Translations under genes and position numbers: made by a program | Notes under the pieces: generated by a model | Databases searched by the model: none | What the model was told of the DNA's origin: nothing | Seen by the model: the letters and a program-made list of their open reading frames with translations, nothing else | Shown here: positions 17,120-26,540 of the stretch, piece after piece | Numbering within the stretch: the stretch's first letter is position 1 | Layout of the letters: each line of letters begins with the position of its first letter | Source: an uncultured Bacillota bacterium | GTDB lineage: Bacteria; Bacillota_I; Bacilli_A; RF39; UBA660 | Direction: 5' to 3' | DNA: 64,000 nt | Assembly (NCBI GenBank): GCA_948466255.1 | Contig: CAOJZV010000004.1 | Span: forward strand, 1 to 64,000

Positions 17120-17624
17120 ATGTATAAAGAAAAAAAGATATTTTTAGATTTCGATGGTGTTATTTTAGACTCCGAGCAAAGAATTGTTGACCTAAAAGAT
17201 AAAAATCCAACATTGGACTGGGAAGAATTTTTTGCTAATATTGATTGGAAATGTTTGTATGAAACTTCTAGCGAAATAAATGAATCCTTAAAAGTAATAA
17301 AAGAATTACAAAGACAAAAGACACAACTATATATTTTGAGTAAGGTTCATACTCTATTAGAGGGGCAAACTAAGATTGATTTTTTTGAGAAAACATGGAA
17401 TTGAAATTCCAATTCTTCTAACTCCACCACATATAAAGAAAAGTATGGTTTATTTACCAAATGATGGTTCTATATTAGTAGATGATAGTTATAAAAATAT
17501 AGTTGACTGGAATCAAAATGGTGGCCATGGAATTTTATTTTTAAATGATGATATATTAGAAGATGAAGAAATGGAATTAATGAAAATAACTAAGGTTAAA
17601 AGTTTAAAATTTTTATTGAAATAA
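17120..17624 (+). pseudogene. HAD-family phosphatase with a frameshift at a T7 tract
   Basis: Two overlapping frames together make one HAD protein. The first (from 17120) has motif I FLDFDGVILDS and motif II YILSK. The second (to 17624) has the motif III Lys region HIKKSMV and motif IV ILVDDSYKNI. The frames join at a run of seven Ts (17380-17386); six Ts would give ...KID-F-LRKHGIEIPI in one frame. It is most like 5'-deoxynucleotidase/NT5C-type HADs. The shift could be a real mutation, a slippage-controlled switch or an assembly error. It is the first gene of the operon with the next two. Confidence 0.75.
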
Positions 17625-17638
17625 AGGTTGTGATATAA

Positions 17639-19972
17639 ATGACAAAAATTATTGAAGAACAATTAATAAATAATTATAAAACTGCATTAAAACAAAAATA
17701 TAATGCAGTATGTTTTGATATAGATGGAACTCTAACAGAAGAAAATTCAAAACATATTGATTATCGAGTAATTAAATTTATTGCTGATTTATTAAGACAA
17801 AAAGTTCCTATTGTATTTATTACTGGTAGAGGTGAAACTGGATTAAATGACATGGTAAATGAAATTGTTCCAGTATTAAAAAATGAATATGGTATTACTG
17901 ACAAAGAGTTATCAAGAATGTATGCTTTATTAAATGATGGGGCAAGATTATTTAGAACAACTAAAGATAGTAATAAAATTTTTAATAATAGAGTATATCT
18001 ATCTTCAGTAGAAACTTTAGATTCTTTAGAAAAGTTTAATACAGAAATCATTTCATATTTTGAGAAAACAAAACTTAGTGAGTATTGTAATATTACTTAT
18101 TCTTACGATAATACTGATGGTAGGATTGTTAATATGCGTTTTAATTTAAATAGTGAAAATGAAAAAACAAATAAAAAGATTTATGAAATTATTAATGAAT
18201 TAGTGTCTAAGGCTTCACCTTCTATTACTATAACTAGAGGATTGTATGAAGGAAAAACTAAAATTCAAATAGGGACTACAAAAAAAGATTTAGCTATAGA
18301 AACTGCGGAGAGATTGATAGGTGTTCCTAAAAATTCTATGTTAAGAATTGGTGATTGTGGAGATATAAATGGTAATGATTTTGAAATGTTGGATTGTGCG
18401 CAAGGTTTTAGCGTAAGAGAAACTAGCGATAAAAAAGATTGTTGTTTTCCAATTATTGATGATAATTATAATGTTTTAACGGGTGTAGAAGCAACTATAT
18501 TATTATTAAAAAAAGCTAAAATTCTTCCTACTATTTGTTTGGAAAGCGCTAATGAAAAAGAGTATCGAAAAGGGTATGCGTTAGTTGAAAAAATGATTAA
18601 TATTGGTAGACAACGACAATTAGAAAAATATAATGAAATTTTTAACGATGTTTTTAGTGAATACGGCGGGGTGGAAAATATATTTGATTCTGCTTCAGGA
18701 AGTATTAAAATACCTATGTATGAATGGGAACTAATTGATGATGAAAATCCCTTGAAAAATTTTTGGAATATTACTAAAAATGGTAATTTATCTTATTCGT
18801 TAAGAGATGATAATAATTTTTTGTTAAGAGGTTCTTCTACTTATTATTATTTTTTAGCAAATAGAATTAATACTTATGATGATATAACAGGGAAAGAAAA
18901 AGATTTTACTAGCTTAGAAAATGTATTAGACTGGCTGAGTAACTATAAAAAATTCTTAATAGATGCTATGTGTGCAACTAATCAAATTAATGATTTAAAT
19001 GATATCTCTAACAAAAAAATGATACTAGGAATTTTAGATAATATAAGAAATATTTTACTTATAAATATGAATGAAACTTTATGTAACAATTATGGCGAAA
19101 ATAGCGTTATATTAAATCTGGAAAAATTACCTGGAGATAACGAAATAAAAAAGATGTATGATACATTGGTAAAAGTTCATATTTCTATGATGGAAAGTTG
19201 TTTAAATCAAAAATATACTTTTAATATTCATGAGTTAAATGAAATTTTTGATCAAACAATTAATTTAATAGAATCTAAAGAAGGTATGCTGTTATCTAAT
19301 GGTTCTAAAGAAAAAGATTATTCTAAAGATTTTAGAACTTATAGAGAAATTGATAATTTTGCCGAAAATTTTATTACTGTTTCATTAGTTAATGATAAAA
19401 ATGGTGATGAAATATTTGGAATGTGCGGTTTGAGTTATGGTGGAATAGAATTACCAATTATTTATAAAGCGCTTAACAAAACAGCTACTGATATTCTATT
19501 GTTAAAATTTTCAAAAGGAATAAATGGATATGCAACGAAACATTCTGTTGAGGTTAGAAACTTTGATGTTTCAGATTATGGCGGTGTTACATTATTTGGA
19601 TTTAATCCAAATAAAAAATATATTATAGCTGATGATAATTTATTAACTGCAAAAACAATGCAATTAGCATTTAATACTTTTTATGATTTAGGAATAAAAG
19701 CGCAAGGAGCATTAGTAGTAAGATATCCAAGCATTAATAGAGTAGGACAAATGTTTATGAAAAATCATGGCGCAGTAGATTTTAATTATTTCTTTGATTA
19801 TATTCAAGGATTATGTTTCCCAAGTCCATATAGTTTTAGAGATGAACATGATGGCAACGAATATTTAGATTCATTAGGGATTTTTGATGTTAATCGAAGA
19901 AAGATAATAGAATGTTTGTATAAAAATCATGATTATAGTGAGCCAACTGAAGTTTCAAGGTTAAAAAGATGA
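17639..19972 (+). CDS. HAD phosphatase-phosphoribosyltransferase-like fusion
   Basis: 777 residues. The N-terminal HAD domain (about 20-270) has motif I CFDIDGTLTEENS, motif II ITGRGE and motif IV RIGDCGDINGND, of the Cof/sugar-phosphatase sort. A helical middle region (280-560) is unrecognised. The C-terminal 200 residues look like a type I phosphoribosyltransferase: the PRPP-loop pattern YIIADDNLLTAKTMQLAF (about 660-677) is preceded by FGMCGLSYGGIELPI and hydrophobic strands. Predicted to join a dephosphorylation to a ribosyl-phosphate transfer or salvage step. Starts 14 bp after the HAD gene and 18 bp before the PfkB-SIS gene. I know of no characterised protein with this architecture. Confidence 0.72.
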   Translation: MTKIIEEQLINNYKTALKQKYNAVCFDIDGTLTEENSKHIDYRVIKFIADLLRQKVPIVFITGRGETGLNDMVNEIVPVLKNEYGITDKELSRMYALLNDGARLFRTTKDSNKIFNNRVYLSSVETLDSLEKFNTEIISYFEKTKLSEYCNITYSYDNTDGRIVNMRFNLNSENEKTNKKIYEIINELVSKASPSITITRGLYEGKTKIQIGTTKKDLAIETAERLIGVPKNSMLRIGDCGDINGNDFEMLDCAQGFSVRETSDKKDCCFPIIDDNYNVLTGVEATILLLKKAKILPTICLESANEKEYRKGYALVEKMINIGRQRQLEKYNEIFNDVFSEYGGVENIFDSASGSIKIPMYEWELIDDENPLKNFWNITKNGNLSYSLRDDNNFLLRGSSTYYYFLANRINTYDDITGKEKDFTSLENVLDWLSNYKKFLIDAMCATNQINDLNDISNKKMILGILDNIRNILLINMNETLCNNYGENSVILNLEKLPGDNEIKKMYDTLVKVHISMMESCLNQKYTFNIHELNEIFDQTINLIESKEGMLLSNGSKEKDYSKDFRTYREIDNFAENFITVSLVNDKNGDEIFGMCGLSYGGIELPIIYKALNKTATDILLLKFSKGINGYATKHSVEVRNFDVSDYGGVTLFGFNPNKKYIIADDNLLTAKTMQLAFNTFYDLGIKAQGALVVRYPSINRVGQMFMKNHGAVDFNYFFDYIQGLCFPSPYSFRDEHDGNEYLDSLGIFDVNRRKIIECLYKNHDYSEPTEVSRLKR

Positions 19973-19990
19973 CAGTGAGGAGTTAATTAT

Positions 19991-21934
19991 ATGAAGGTAA
20001 TAAGTATTGGAGATTTAGTGTTGGACTATGTTTATAAGGATAGTAAGTTATTAGGTGTAAATGGTGGAATGTCTTCACATAATATAATTGCTAATTTGGC
20101 CAGCATGGGTATAAATACTTCTGTTATTGGTGTGTGCGGCGATGACAGTGCTGGTGAAATTTCTATAAAGAGTTTAAATGATTTAAAGGTTGATACTACT
20201 AATATCCATAAACTAGATAATATAAATACTAGATGTTTTCATATTAACATGACAGCAAATGGATTTACTTCTAAAAAACGATGCCCTATTTGTAATAAAA
20301 AACATTGGTATGATGAAAGTAAAATTGTTATTAATGATGTATTAAAAAATATATCAAAAGAAGATATATTAGTATTAGATAATTTAAATAATATTAATAG
20401 TGAAATAATTAAAATGATAGAAAATAAAGTTATGCTTGACTTAGGTCAATATTATGATTTGGAAAAATATTCTAAAAATGATATAAAAGACATTTTTAAA
20501 AGGCAATTTGAAATAGTTAATTTAAATGAAAGAGTAGAAAAGTATATATTAAAATTATTTGATATCGAAAATATTTCTAAAATAATTAATTCTAAATTAA
20601 TTGTAATAACAAGAGGGAATAAAGGTGCAGATTTTATTATTAACAACAAAAAAATACATAAAAAATTAAATGAAGTATCTAAAGAAGTTGACCCTAATGG
20701 GGCCGGTGATGCTTTCTTTTCAGTATTTATTTATGAATATTTACAAAATAATCAAATACTTAATGAAGATTATATTGATAATGCATTTAATAATGCTACG
20801 AAATTAACACAAAATGTAGTAAAACAAATTGGCGCTAGAGGACATTTACATAAATTATATAAAGTAAAACAAGATGATAATCTTTGTACATGTGAAAATT
20901 TTATTTTACATGAAAGAAAACTTCCTAAAAGATATACTATCAATGTTAATAATTTAGAAACTAGAATATTAAATGCTGTAAATAGCGATGCAAAAAACAA
21001 ATTAAGTAAAATCTCATTTGAAAAATTAAATAATTGTATATTTATAGGTACTGGTGGATCATTTGCGGCTGCAAATTTTGCTTCTAAAGTAGTAAACGAT
21101 TTATATGGTGTGAATACTTTTGCTGATTTACCTAGAAACATTAAATATAAAAATAATTCTAAGGTAGATAAGTGTTTTATGTTTTCATATTCGGGAACTA
21201 CTAATGATTTATTAGTAGGTACAGAAAATATTGATAATAGTAAAAAAATAGTGATTACGAAAGGTGAAATATCTAAAGTATGTAAAAAAACAAATATTGA
21301 TAAAGATAATATTATCTCATATCGTACACCTTCAAATAAGGGGAAAGAAAGAGGCTTTATATCATTTGAAGGTGTTATGGCACCAGCTAGTTTATTTTTA
21401 AATTTATATTTTGAAAAATTAAAACGAAACGATATAAATGAATTTATTATAGATTCTATATCTTATTGGAAATATTATTTTGATAGTTTATTCAAAGAAG
21501 ATAAGAGGAATTTAAAAAGTATTTTTAGAAGAGGAAATATAATAAATATATTCCATGGAGATTTTACTTCTTCTGCGGCTATAGACTTAGAAAGCACATT
21601 TATAGAATCTGGGGTGTTTAATGTATTACTTCATGAAAAGAAAAATTTTTCTCATGGAAGATTTATAAATTATGAACATTTAAGTGGTAAAATGAATATT
21701 TACTTAAAAACAAAAAATGTATCATTATATGAAGAAAAGTTATTAAAATATTTATCTCAAGATAAAAATATTATTATTGAAAGTAGATATGATGGATTAC
21801 TTGCAGAATATGATTTATTAATTGCAGTACAGTATTTTATTTATCATATTTCAAAATTATTAAATATAGATATATCAAAACCTAATTATAGTGAAGATGC
21901 TATGAAAATCTATTTTTATAAAGGTGATTTATAA
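19991..21934 (+). CDS. PfkB sugar/nucleoside kinase-SIS domain fusion
   Basis: 647 residues. The N-terminal PfkB/ribokinase domain (1-290) has GGMSSHNIIANLASMG near the start and the ATP/anion motif DPNGAGDAFF (about 233-242), including the catalytic Asp. An unusual CPICNKKHW pair of Cys lies in the lid region. The C-terminal SIS domain (about 340-560) has IFIGTGGSFAAANF and FSYSGTTNDL, as in phosphosugar isomerases and deglycases. The same pairing as separate proteins occurs in ADP-heptose synthesis (GmhA SIS, HldE PfkB, GmhB HAD) and in fructoselysine breakdown (FrlD, FrlB). The substrate here is unknown. Last gene of the operon, followed by a terminator. Confidence 0.82.
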   Translation: MKVISIGDLVLDYVYKDSKLLGVNGGMSSHNIIANLASMGINTSVIGVCGDDSAGEISIKSLNDLKVDTTNIHKLDNINTRCFHINMTANGFTSKKRCPICNKKHWYDESKIVINDVLKNISKEDILVLDNLNNINSEIIKMIENKVMLDLGQYYDLEKYSKNDIKDIFKRQFEIVNLNERVEKYILKLFDIENISKIINSKLIVITRGNKGADFIINNKKIHKKLNEVSKEVDPNGAGDAFFSVFIYEYLQNNQILNEDYIDNAFNNATKLTQNVVKQIGARGHLHKLYKVKQDDNLCTCENFILHERKLPKRYTINVNNLETRILNAVNSDAKNKLSKISFEKLNNCIFIGTGGSFAAANFASKVVNDLYGVNTFADLPRNIKYKNNSKVDKCFMFSYSGTTNDLLVGTENIDNSKKIVITKGEISKVCKKTNIDKDNIISYRTPSNKGKERGFISFEGVMAPASLFLNLYFEKLKRNDINEFIIDSISYWKYYFDSLFKEDKRNLKSIFRRGNIINIFHGDFTSSAAIDLESTFIESGVFNVLLHEKKNFSHGRFINYEHLSGKMNIYLKTKNVSLYEEKLLKYLSQDKNIIIESRYDGLLAEYDLLIAVQYFIYHISKLLNIDISKPNYSEDAMKIYFYKGDL

Positions 21935-21970
21935 AAATAGATATATTGTTGTATTTTTATATTTAAATAA

Positions 21971-22009
21971 AAAACAAGCCCGATTAAATAATTATCTTGC
22001 TTGTTTTTT
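21971..22009 (+). terminator. Terminator of the PfkB-SIS operon
   Basis: AAAACAAGC (21971-21979) / GCTTGTTTT (21999-22007) plus T-run. Confidence 0.8.
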
Positions 22010-22080
22010 ACTTGAAATAATTGAGTGAAAGTGGTATAGTAACGCTTGTAGTTTGCTGTAATTTTGAAAGGAAAATAATT

Positions 22081-24075
22081 ATGAACAATTTACAAATATT
22101 AAAAACGGTTAAACAAGGAATAGTCGATAGAGAAGGCAGCTTAGAATTAACTGGATATCCACATATAGATAAACCTTGGCTTAAATATTATGATGAAGAT
22201 TTTTTACAAAGACCATTACCACAAGCAAGCATATATGATTATATGAAAGAAAGCTCTGAGCCATATCAGGAATATCCTGCAATAAGTTATTATGGTAATG
22301 AAATAACTTATGGACAGCTTTATGATAACATTGATAGTGCATCTAAAGTACTTACATCTTTAGGCGCTAGCGAAAATGATAGAATCTTGTATTTAATGCC
22401 AAATATTCCAGAAACTGCTTATTTATTTTATGGTGGTTCTAGAATAGGCGCAGTATCTGATTATGTTGATCCGAGACCAGATAGTTTAGATCTAAAGGTA
22501 AGTGCGAATAATATTTTAGAAATTTTCAAAACTGAAAAAGTAAAATATATTGTCGCATTAGATCAATGCTATTTAGGATTATTAAAACCAATTGAAAACG
22601 AACTTAAAGAATTAGGATTAGAAAACATAGTAATTGTTTCAGCGCAAGATTCTATGACGATTTCATCAAAATTAAAATATGCAAGTGAAAATATTAAATT
22701 TAATGGAATGGCAAATTTTATTCAAAAAAATAAACACATGAAACTTATACAAAAGGGTGTGAAAGAAGCAATACTAACTTCACCGATAGAAATACTAAAT
22801 TATTCGGATTTACTATCAGATAATATTTATACAACTATTAATCAAACAACTATTAATCCAGATGATTTAGTAGTAATAACTCATACATCTGGGACTAGCG
22901 GAAGACCAAAACCAATTCCATTAACTCACAATAACTTAAACGCATTTGTACATCAAACATATGGTGCTAAAATGCCGTTTAAACCAGGTGATAGAGTTCT
23001 TCATATACTTCCTTATTTTGCTGCTTTTGGATTATCAAACGTGCTTCATACTGGATTATGCAGAGCCACTAATTTAATAGAAATACCAGAATTAGAATTA
23101 AATCATTTTGGAAAACTTGTAGTATCAAACAAAGCCAATATTGTACTTGGACCAGGTAGTTGGTATTTATCGTTTTTAAAAGACCAATTTTTACAAAATA
23201 AAGATTTATCGTTTATAAAATATATAACTTATGGCGGGGATTTAATGGCTTCAAAAGATGAAGAAGAAATAAATAATTTTTTAAGTGAACACGGTGCGAA
23301 ATGTGTACTTTCAAAAGGTCATGGAATGAGTGAAGTCTCTGGTTGTTCATCAAATGCAACAGCCGATTTTAATGATTTAGGAACAATGGGAATTCCACTA
23401 CCTCATACTACATATGGAGTAGTAGATCCTAAAACTAAAGAAACATTAAAATTTGAAGAAGATAAGGATTATATTGAAGGGGAATTAATAATTTCTTCAG
23501 AATGTATGACCAAAGGAATATTAGATGGTAAAACAATTGTAGAACATAAAGTATATGATGGTAGAGAGTTTATTTTAACTGGCGATATAGCTAGAATGAA
23601 TAAAGATGGAAAACTAAGATTTATATCAAGATTAGGGAGAAATTTTGTTAGATTTGATGGTTGTAATATAAAACCAACTAAAATAGAAGAAGTTATTGAA
23701 GCATGTCCAGCAGTTAGATATTGTATTGTTTCTCCGTATTATGATGAAGAAAAATTTGGTAATTTAATTAAAGTTAATATAATACTAGAAGATGGTGTCA
23801 TTCTAGATGAAAATGAAAAAATAACCTTTGTAGAAGAACTTCTAGAAAAATATTTTAAAACTTCTTCATTACCTTCAAGATATATTCCAAGTAAAGTATC
23901 ATTTATTGATGAATTACCATTAACAAAAAACGGTAAAATTGATTATAAATCATTATCAAATCAAGAATTAACTGGTGATGAAATTAATATAAAAATAGAT
24001 GAAACAAATATTGAGATAGGTAATATTGAAGTAACTGGTCCTATCAAAGTAAAAACTTTAAAAGGAATAAAATAA
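22081..24075 (+). CDS. AMP-forming acyl-CoA synthetase-like enzyme
   Basis: 664 residues from ATG 22081 (AAAGGAAAATAATT upstream; the TTG at 22021 is not supported). ANL-superfamily adenylating enzyme: phosphate loop ITHTSGTSGRPKPIPLTH, hinge TGDIARMNKDGKLRFISR, catalytic Lys near the end in LPLTKNGKIDYKSL. The family activates a carboxylic acid as acyl-AMP and then acyl-CoA or acyl-carrier. The HGMSEVSG loop and N-terminal length are compatible with long-chain acid-CoA ligases. It has a 45-residue acidic, Ile-rich C-terminal extension. The substrate cannot be read from sequence. Confidence 0.85.
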   Translation: MNNLQILKTVKQGIVDREGSLELTGYPHIDKPWLKYYDEDFLQRPLPQASIYDYMKESSEPYQEYPAISYYGNEITYGQLYDNIDSASKVLTSLGASENDRILYLMPNIPETAYLFYGGSRIGAVSDYVDPRPDSLDLKVSANNILEIFKTEKVKYIVALDQCYLGLLKPIENELKELGLENIVIVSAQDSMTISSKLKYASENIKFNGMANFIQKNKHMKLIQKGVKEAILTSPIEILNYSDLLSDNIYTTINQTTINPDDLVVITHTSGTSGRPKPIPLTHNNLNAFVHQTYGAKMPFKPGDRVLHILPYFAAFGLSNVLHTGLCRATNLIEIPELELNHFGKLVVSNKANIVLGPGSWYLSFLKDQFLQNKDLSFIKYITYGGDLMASKDEEEINNFLSEHGAKCVLSKGHGMSEVSGCSSNATADFNDLGTMGIPLPHTTYGVVDPKTKETLKFEEDKDYIEGELIISSECMTKGILDGKTIVEHKVYDGREFILTGDIARMNKDGKLRFISRLGRNFVRFDGCNIKPTKIEEVIEACPAVRYCIVSPYYDEEKFGNLIKVNIILEDGVILDENEKITFVEELLEKYFKTSSLPSRYIPSKVSFIDELPLTKNGKIDYKSLSNQELTGDEINIKIDETNIEIGNIEVTGPIKVKTLKGIK

Positions 24076-24086
24076 ATATATTAAAT

Positions 24087-24121
24087 TTGTGCTATAATCA
24101 TTATAGCAGGAAGGGGCACAA
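24087..24121 (+). promoter_or_regulatory. Promoter with nested dyads before the hybrid kinase
   Basis: -10 TATAAT (24093-24098) lies inside a perfect dyad CTATAAT-C-ATTATAG (24092-24106). An outer inverted pair TTGTGC (24087-24092) / GCACAA (24116-24121) surrounds the dyad and the ribosome site AGGAAGGGG. Confidence 0.5.
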
Positions 24122-24123
24122 AT

Positions 24124-25893
24124 ATGGCTAGTACACAAATAATAGTAAATATATATTCATTTATCATTTTATTAATTTTATCATTAGTATTTTTTAGTAA
24201 ACAAAGAATGCGCCATGTAGAAGATAATACATATGCTAAAATATTATTAACGACAATTGGAACTTTATTGGTAGGTATAATTTTAGGAGCCTTAGTTTCA
24301 CAAAATATCAATGATATTTTAACAATCGTGTTGAATAAAGTATATCTTATAGGTTTAACAGTTATAATAACTTTATTTTCATTTTATACATATAATGTTT
24401 TTAAAAAAGGACAGAATTTAGAAACAGTTAGATCATTTTATATTGTTCTTTATGTATTGAATTTTATAATAATTTTACTTGCTCCTTTAAATATAGAAAT
24501 TAATGAAAATGGCGCAATACCAACTGGACTTGCGCTTTATTATACTTTCTCATATTTAACAATTATGTATATTGTAATGTTAATATTTTTAGTTATAGAT
24601 AGAAAGAATTTAAAAAATCCAAAATATATTCCAATTATTTTAATAATAATTAGTTTTATTGTATTTGCTGGTGTATTTGCATTAGCCCCAACACTAAATT
24701 ATCTTTTAAATCCGTTAATAGTTTCAATAATTTTAATAATGTATTTTACCATTGAAAATCCTGATATGAAAATGATGGAAGAACTTTATAAAAATAAAAG
24801 GATTATTGAAAATAATGCCGAAAGTACATCTAACTTTTTATTTAAATTATCACAGGACATGAAATCATCTGTTAATGAAATAACTTTGATTTCTTCAAAA
24901 AAATCTGATAATGATTTAATGAAAATTAATCTTTTAGGAAGAAATTTGAAACATATTATAGATGATAGTCTTGATGTTAGTTCCATGGATTCTAGTCCTT
25001 TGAAAATTTATAATTCCAAATATAATCCGAAAAATTTATTTGATGAAGTAAAAGCTGCTACAGAAAATAAATTAAATGGAAATGTAAAATTAGAATATAA
25101 ATTATGTTCTAACATACCAGATTATGTTTGTGGTGATTCAATAAAACTAAAGCAAGTATTAACTTCAGTTTTAGATAATAGTATTAAATATACAAAAGAC
25201 GGCTATATTTCTTTTGAGATAAATACTATTATTAAATATGATACGTGCAGATTTAATATTGATATTTCAGATAGTGGTAAGAGATTTAGCCTGGAAAAGG
25301 TAAATGAAATTTTAAGTTTTGATTTAACAAATGAAGAATCTAACTTTGATAAAAATGTTTTAAATTTGATTAAAGTTAGATCTATAGTTAATAAACTTGG
25401 TGGCTCTTTTATGATTAGAAGTGAAGAAAAAAAGGGTACTACTATAAATATTGTTTTAGATCAAAATATTTATGAAACTAATTTAAAAAATAAAGAAGTT
25501 AATCACGCATTAGCCCTTTATGAAAGTGCTTTAAATAAAGGTAATAATATAATGGTAGTAGATGATGATGTCAAAGAATTATCTTATATAAAAAATTATT
25601 TAGAAAATAGTGGAATGTGTGTAAGTAGTTCTTTATATGGAAAAGATGTTACTAAAAAAATAGAAGAAAATTATAAATTTGATTTAATAATATTAGATGA
25701 TGAAACCAATACTGGTAGTGCTTTAAATATATTAGAGGAACTAAAGAAAATAGATAAGTTTAACATTCCCGTAATTGTTATGATAAATGATAATAAAGAA
25801 TCTATTAAAAAACAATATTTAAAAGATGGTTTTACAGATATAATTAAAAAATCTGATTTAAAAAAGGAATTAGATAGAATTTTAAATAAGTAA
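24124..25893 (+). CDS. Degenerate hybrid histidine kinase with receiver domain
   Basis: 589 residues. Seven or so membrane helices (1-215) form a sensory module. The dimerisation helix reads FLFKLSQDMKSSVNEI, where the usual phosphoacceptor His (SHEIRTPL) is replaced by Gln. The ATPase domain keeps the N box LDNSIKYT, but its G1 box is DSGKRF rather than DxGxG. The C-terminal receiver (about 475-589) keeps Asp residues VVDDDV and the acceptor in IILDDE. It probably cannot autophosphorylate in the usual way; it may be a scaffold, phosphatase or ligand-gated partner. Follows the acyl-CoA synthetase gene by 48 bp but with its own -10 box. Confidence 0.8.
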   Translation: MASTQIIVNIYSFIILLILSLVFFSKQRMRHVEDNTYAKILLTTIGTLLVGIILGALVSQNINDILTIVLNKVYLIGLTVIITLFSFYTYNVFKKGQNLETVRSFYIVLYVLNFIIILLAPLNIEINENGAIPTGLALYYTFSYLTIMYIVMLIFLVIDRKNLKNPKYIPIILIIISFIVFAGVFALAPTLNYLLNPLIVSIILIMYFTIENPDMKMMEELYKNKRIIENNAESTSNFLFKLSQDMKSSVNEITLISSKKSDNDLMKINLLGRNLKHIIDDSLDVSSMDSSPLKIYNSKYNPKNLFDEVKAATENKLNGNVKLEYKLCSNIPDYVCGDSIKLKQVLTSVLDNSIKYTKDGYISFEINTIIKYDTCRFNIDISDSGKRFSLEKVNEILSFDLTNEESNFDKNVLNLIKVRSIVNKLGGSFMIRSEEKKGTTINIVLDQNIYETNLKNKEVNHALALYESALNKGNNIMVVDDDVKELSYIKNYLENSGMCVSSSLYGKDVTKKIEENYKFDLIILDDETNTGSALNILEELKKIDKFNIPVIVMINDNKESIKKQYLKDGFTDIIKKSDLKKELDRILNK

Positions 25894-25915
25894 ATCTTTA
25901 AGGTTTACTTTTTTT
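25888..25915 (+). terminator. Terminator of the hybrid kinase gene
   Basis: AAGTAAA/TTTACTT stem overlapping the stop codon, then T-run. Confidence 0.75.
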
Positions 25916-25933
25916 AATTTATATAATATAATT

Positions 25934-25947
25934 ATAACATATGTTAT
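25934..25947. promoter_or_regulatory. Palindromic operator before the TetR gene
   Basis: ATAACATATGTTAT is a perfect 14-bp palindrome, 30 bp before the TetR start and close to AT-rich -10-like sequence. It is a likely autoregulatory TetR site. Confidence 0.6.
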
Positions 25948-25976
25948 ATAACGATAGTTATGATAGGAGGAAAGAT

Positions 25977-26537
25977 ATGCCACCGATAAGGAAAGTACAA
26001 AGAGAAGATATTGTTAATATATCTTTAGAAATACTAAAAAATGAAAGTATGGAAAGTTTAAATGCAAGAAGAATTGCTAAAGAACTTAATTGTTCAGTTC
26101 AACCAATATTTTATAATTTTGAAAATATGGATGATTTGAAAACGGCCGTTTTTAATAAAATATATAGTATATATCTTGAGTATATGAATAAAGGTTCTAA
26201 AGAGGAAAATGCATATAAAGGTATGGGACTTGCATATATTAGGTTTGCTAAAGATTATCCAAATTATTTTAAAACAATATTTATGAATAAAACTGACCTT
26301 ACGCCAGATGTATTTATTGATAATGATGATATGGGTAATAATATTATAAAGTATGGAATGGAATTTACTGGTTTTGATTATGAAACGCAGAAAGATTTTC
26401 ATTTAAAGGTTTGGATTTTTACACATGGTCTTGCTACTTTAGTGGCTACTAAAACAGTAAAAATTAGTGATGAAGAAGTAGAAAAATTACTAGAAGAAAC
26501 AGTAATGGAAATGGTTACTGGAATAAAGAGAGGATAG
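25977..26537 (+). CDS. TetR-family transcriptional regulator
   Basis: 186 residues from ATG 25977, behind AGGAGGAAAGAT; the ATG at 25941 lies in the operator palindrome and lacks a ribosome site. N-terminal HTH (IVNISLEILKNESMESLNARRIAKELNCSVQPIFYNF) with a helical ligand domain similar to the WHG/TetR_C type (KVWIFTHGLATLVATKT). It directly precedes and probably controls the three-gene ABC exporter, starting an apparent operon. Confidence 0.87.
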   Translation: MPPIRKVQREDIVNISLEILKNESMESLNARRIAKELNCSVQPIFYNFENMDDLKTAVFNKIYSIYLEYMNKGSKEENAYKGMGLAYIRFAKDYPNYFKTIFMNKTDLTPDVFIDNDDMGNNIIKYGMEFTGFDYETQKDFHLKVWIFTHGLATLVATKTVKISDEEVEKLLEETVMEMVTGIKRG

Positions 26538-26540
26538 AAT

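Noticed and set aside
20770..21141. 123-codon minus-strand ORF within the PfkB-SIS gene
   Set aside because: Shadow of a frame with clear domain motifs; no promoter or ribosome site.
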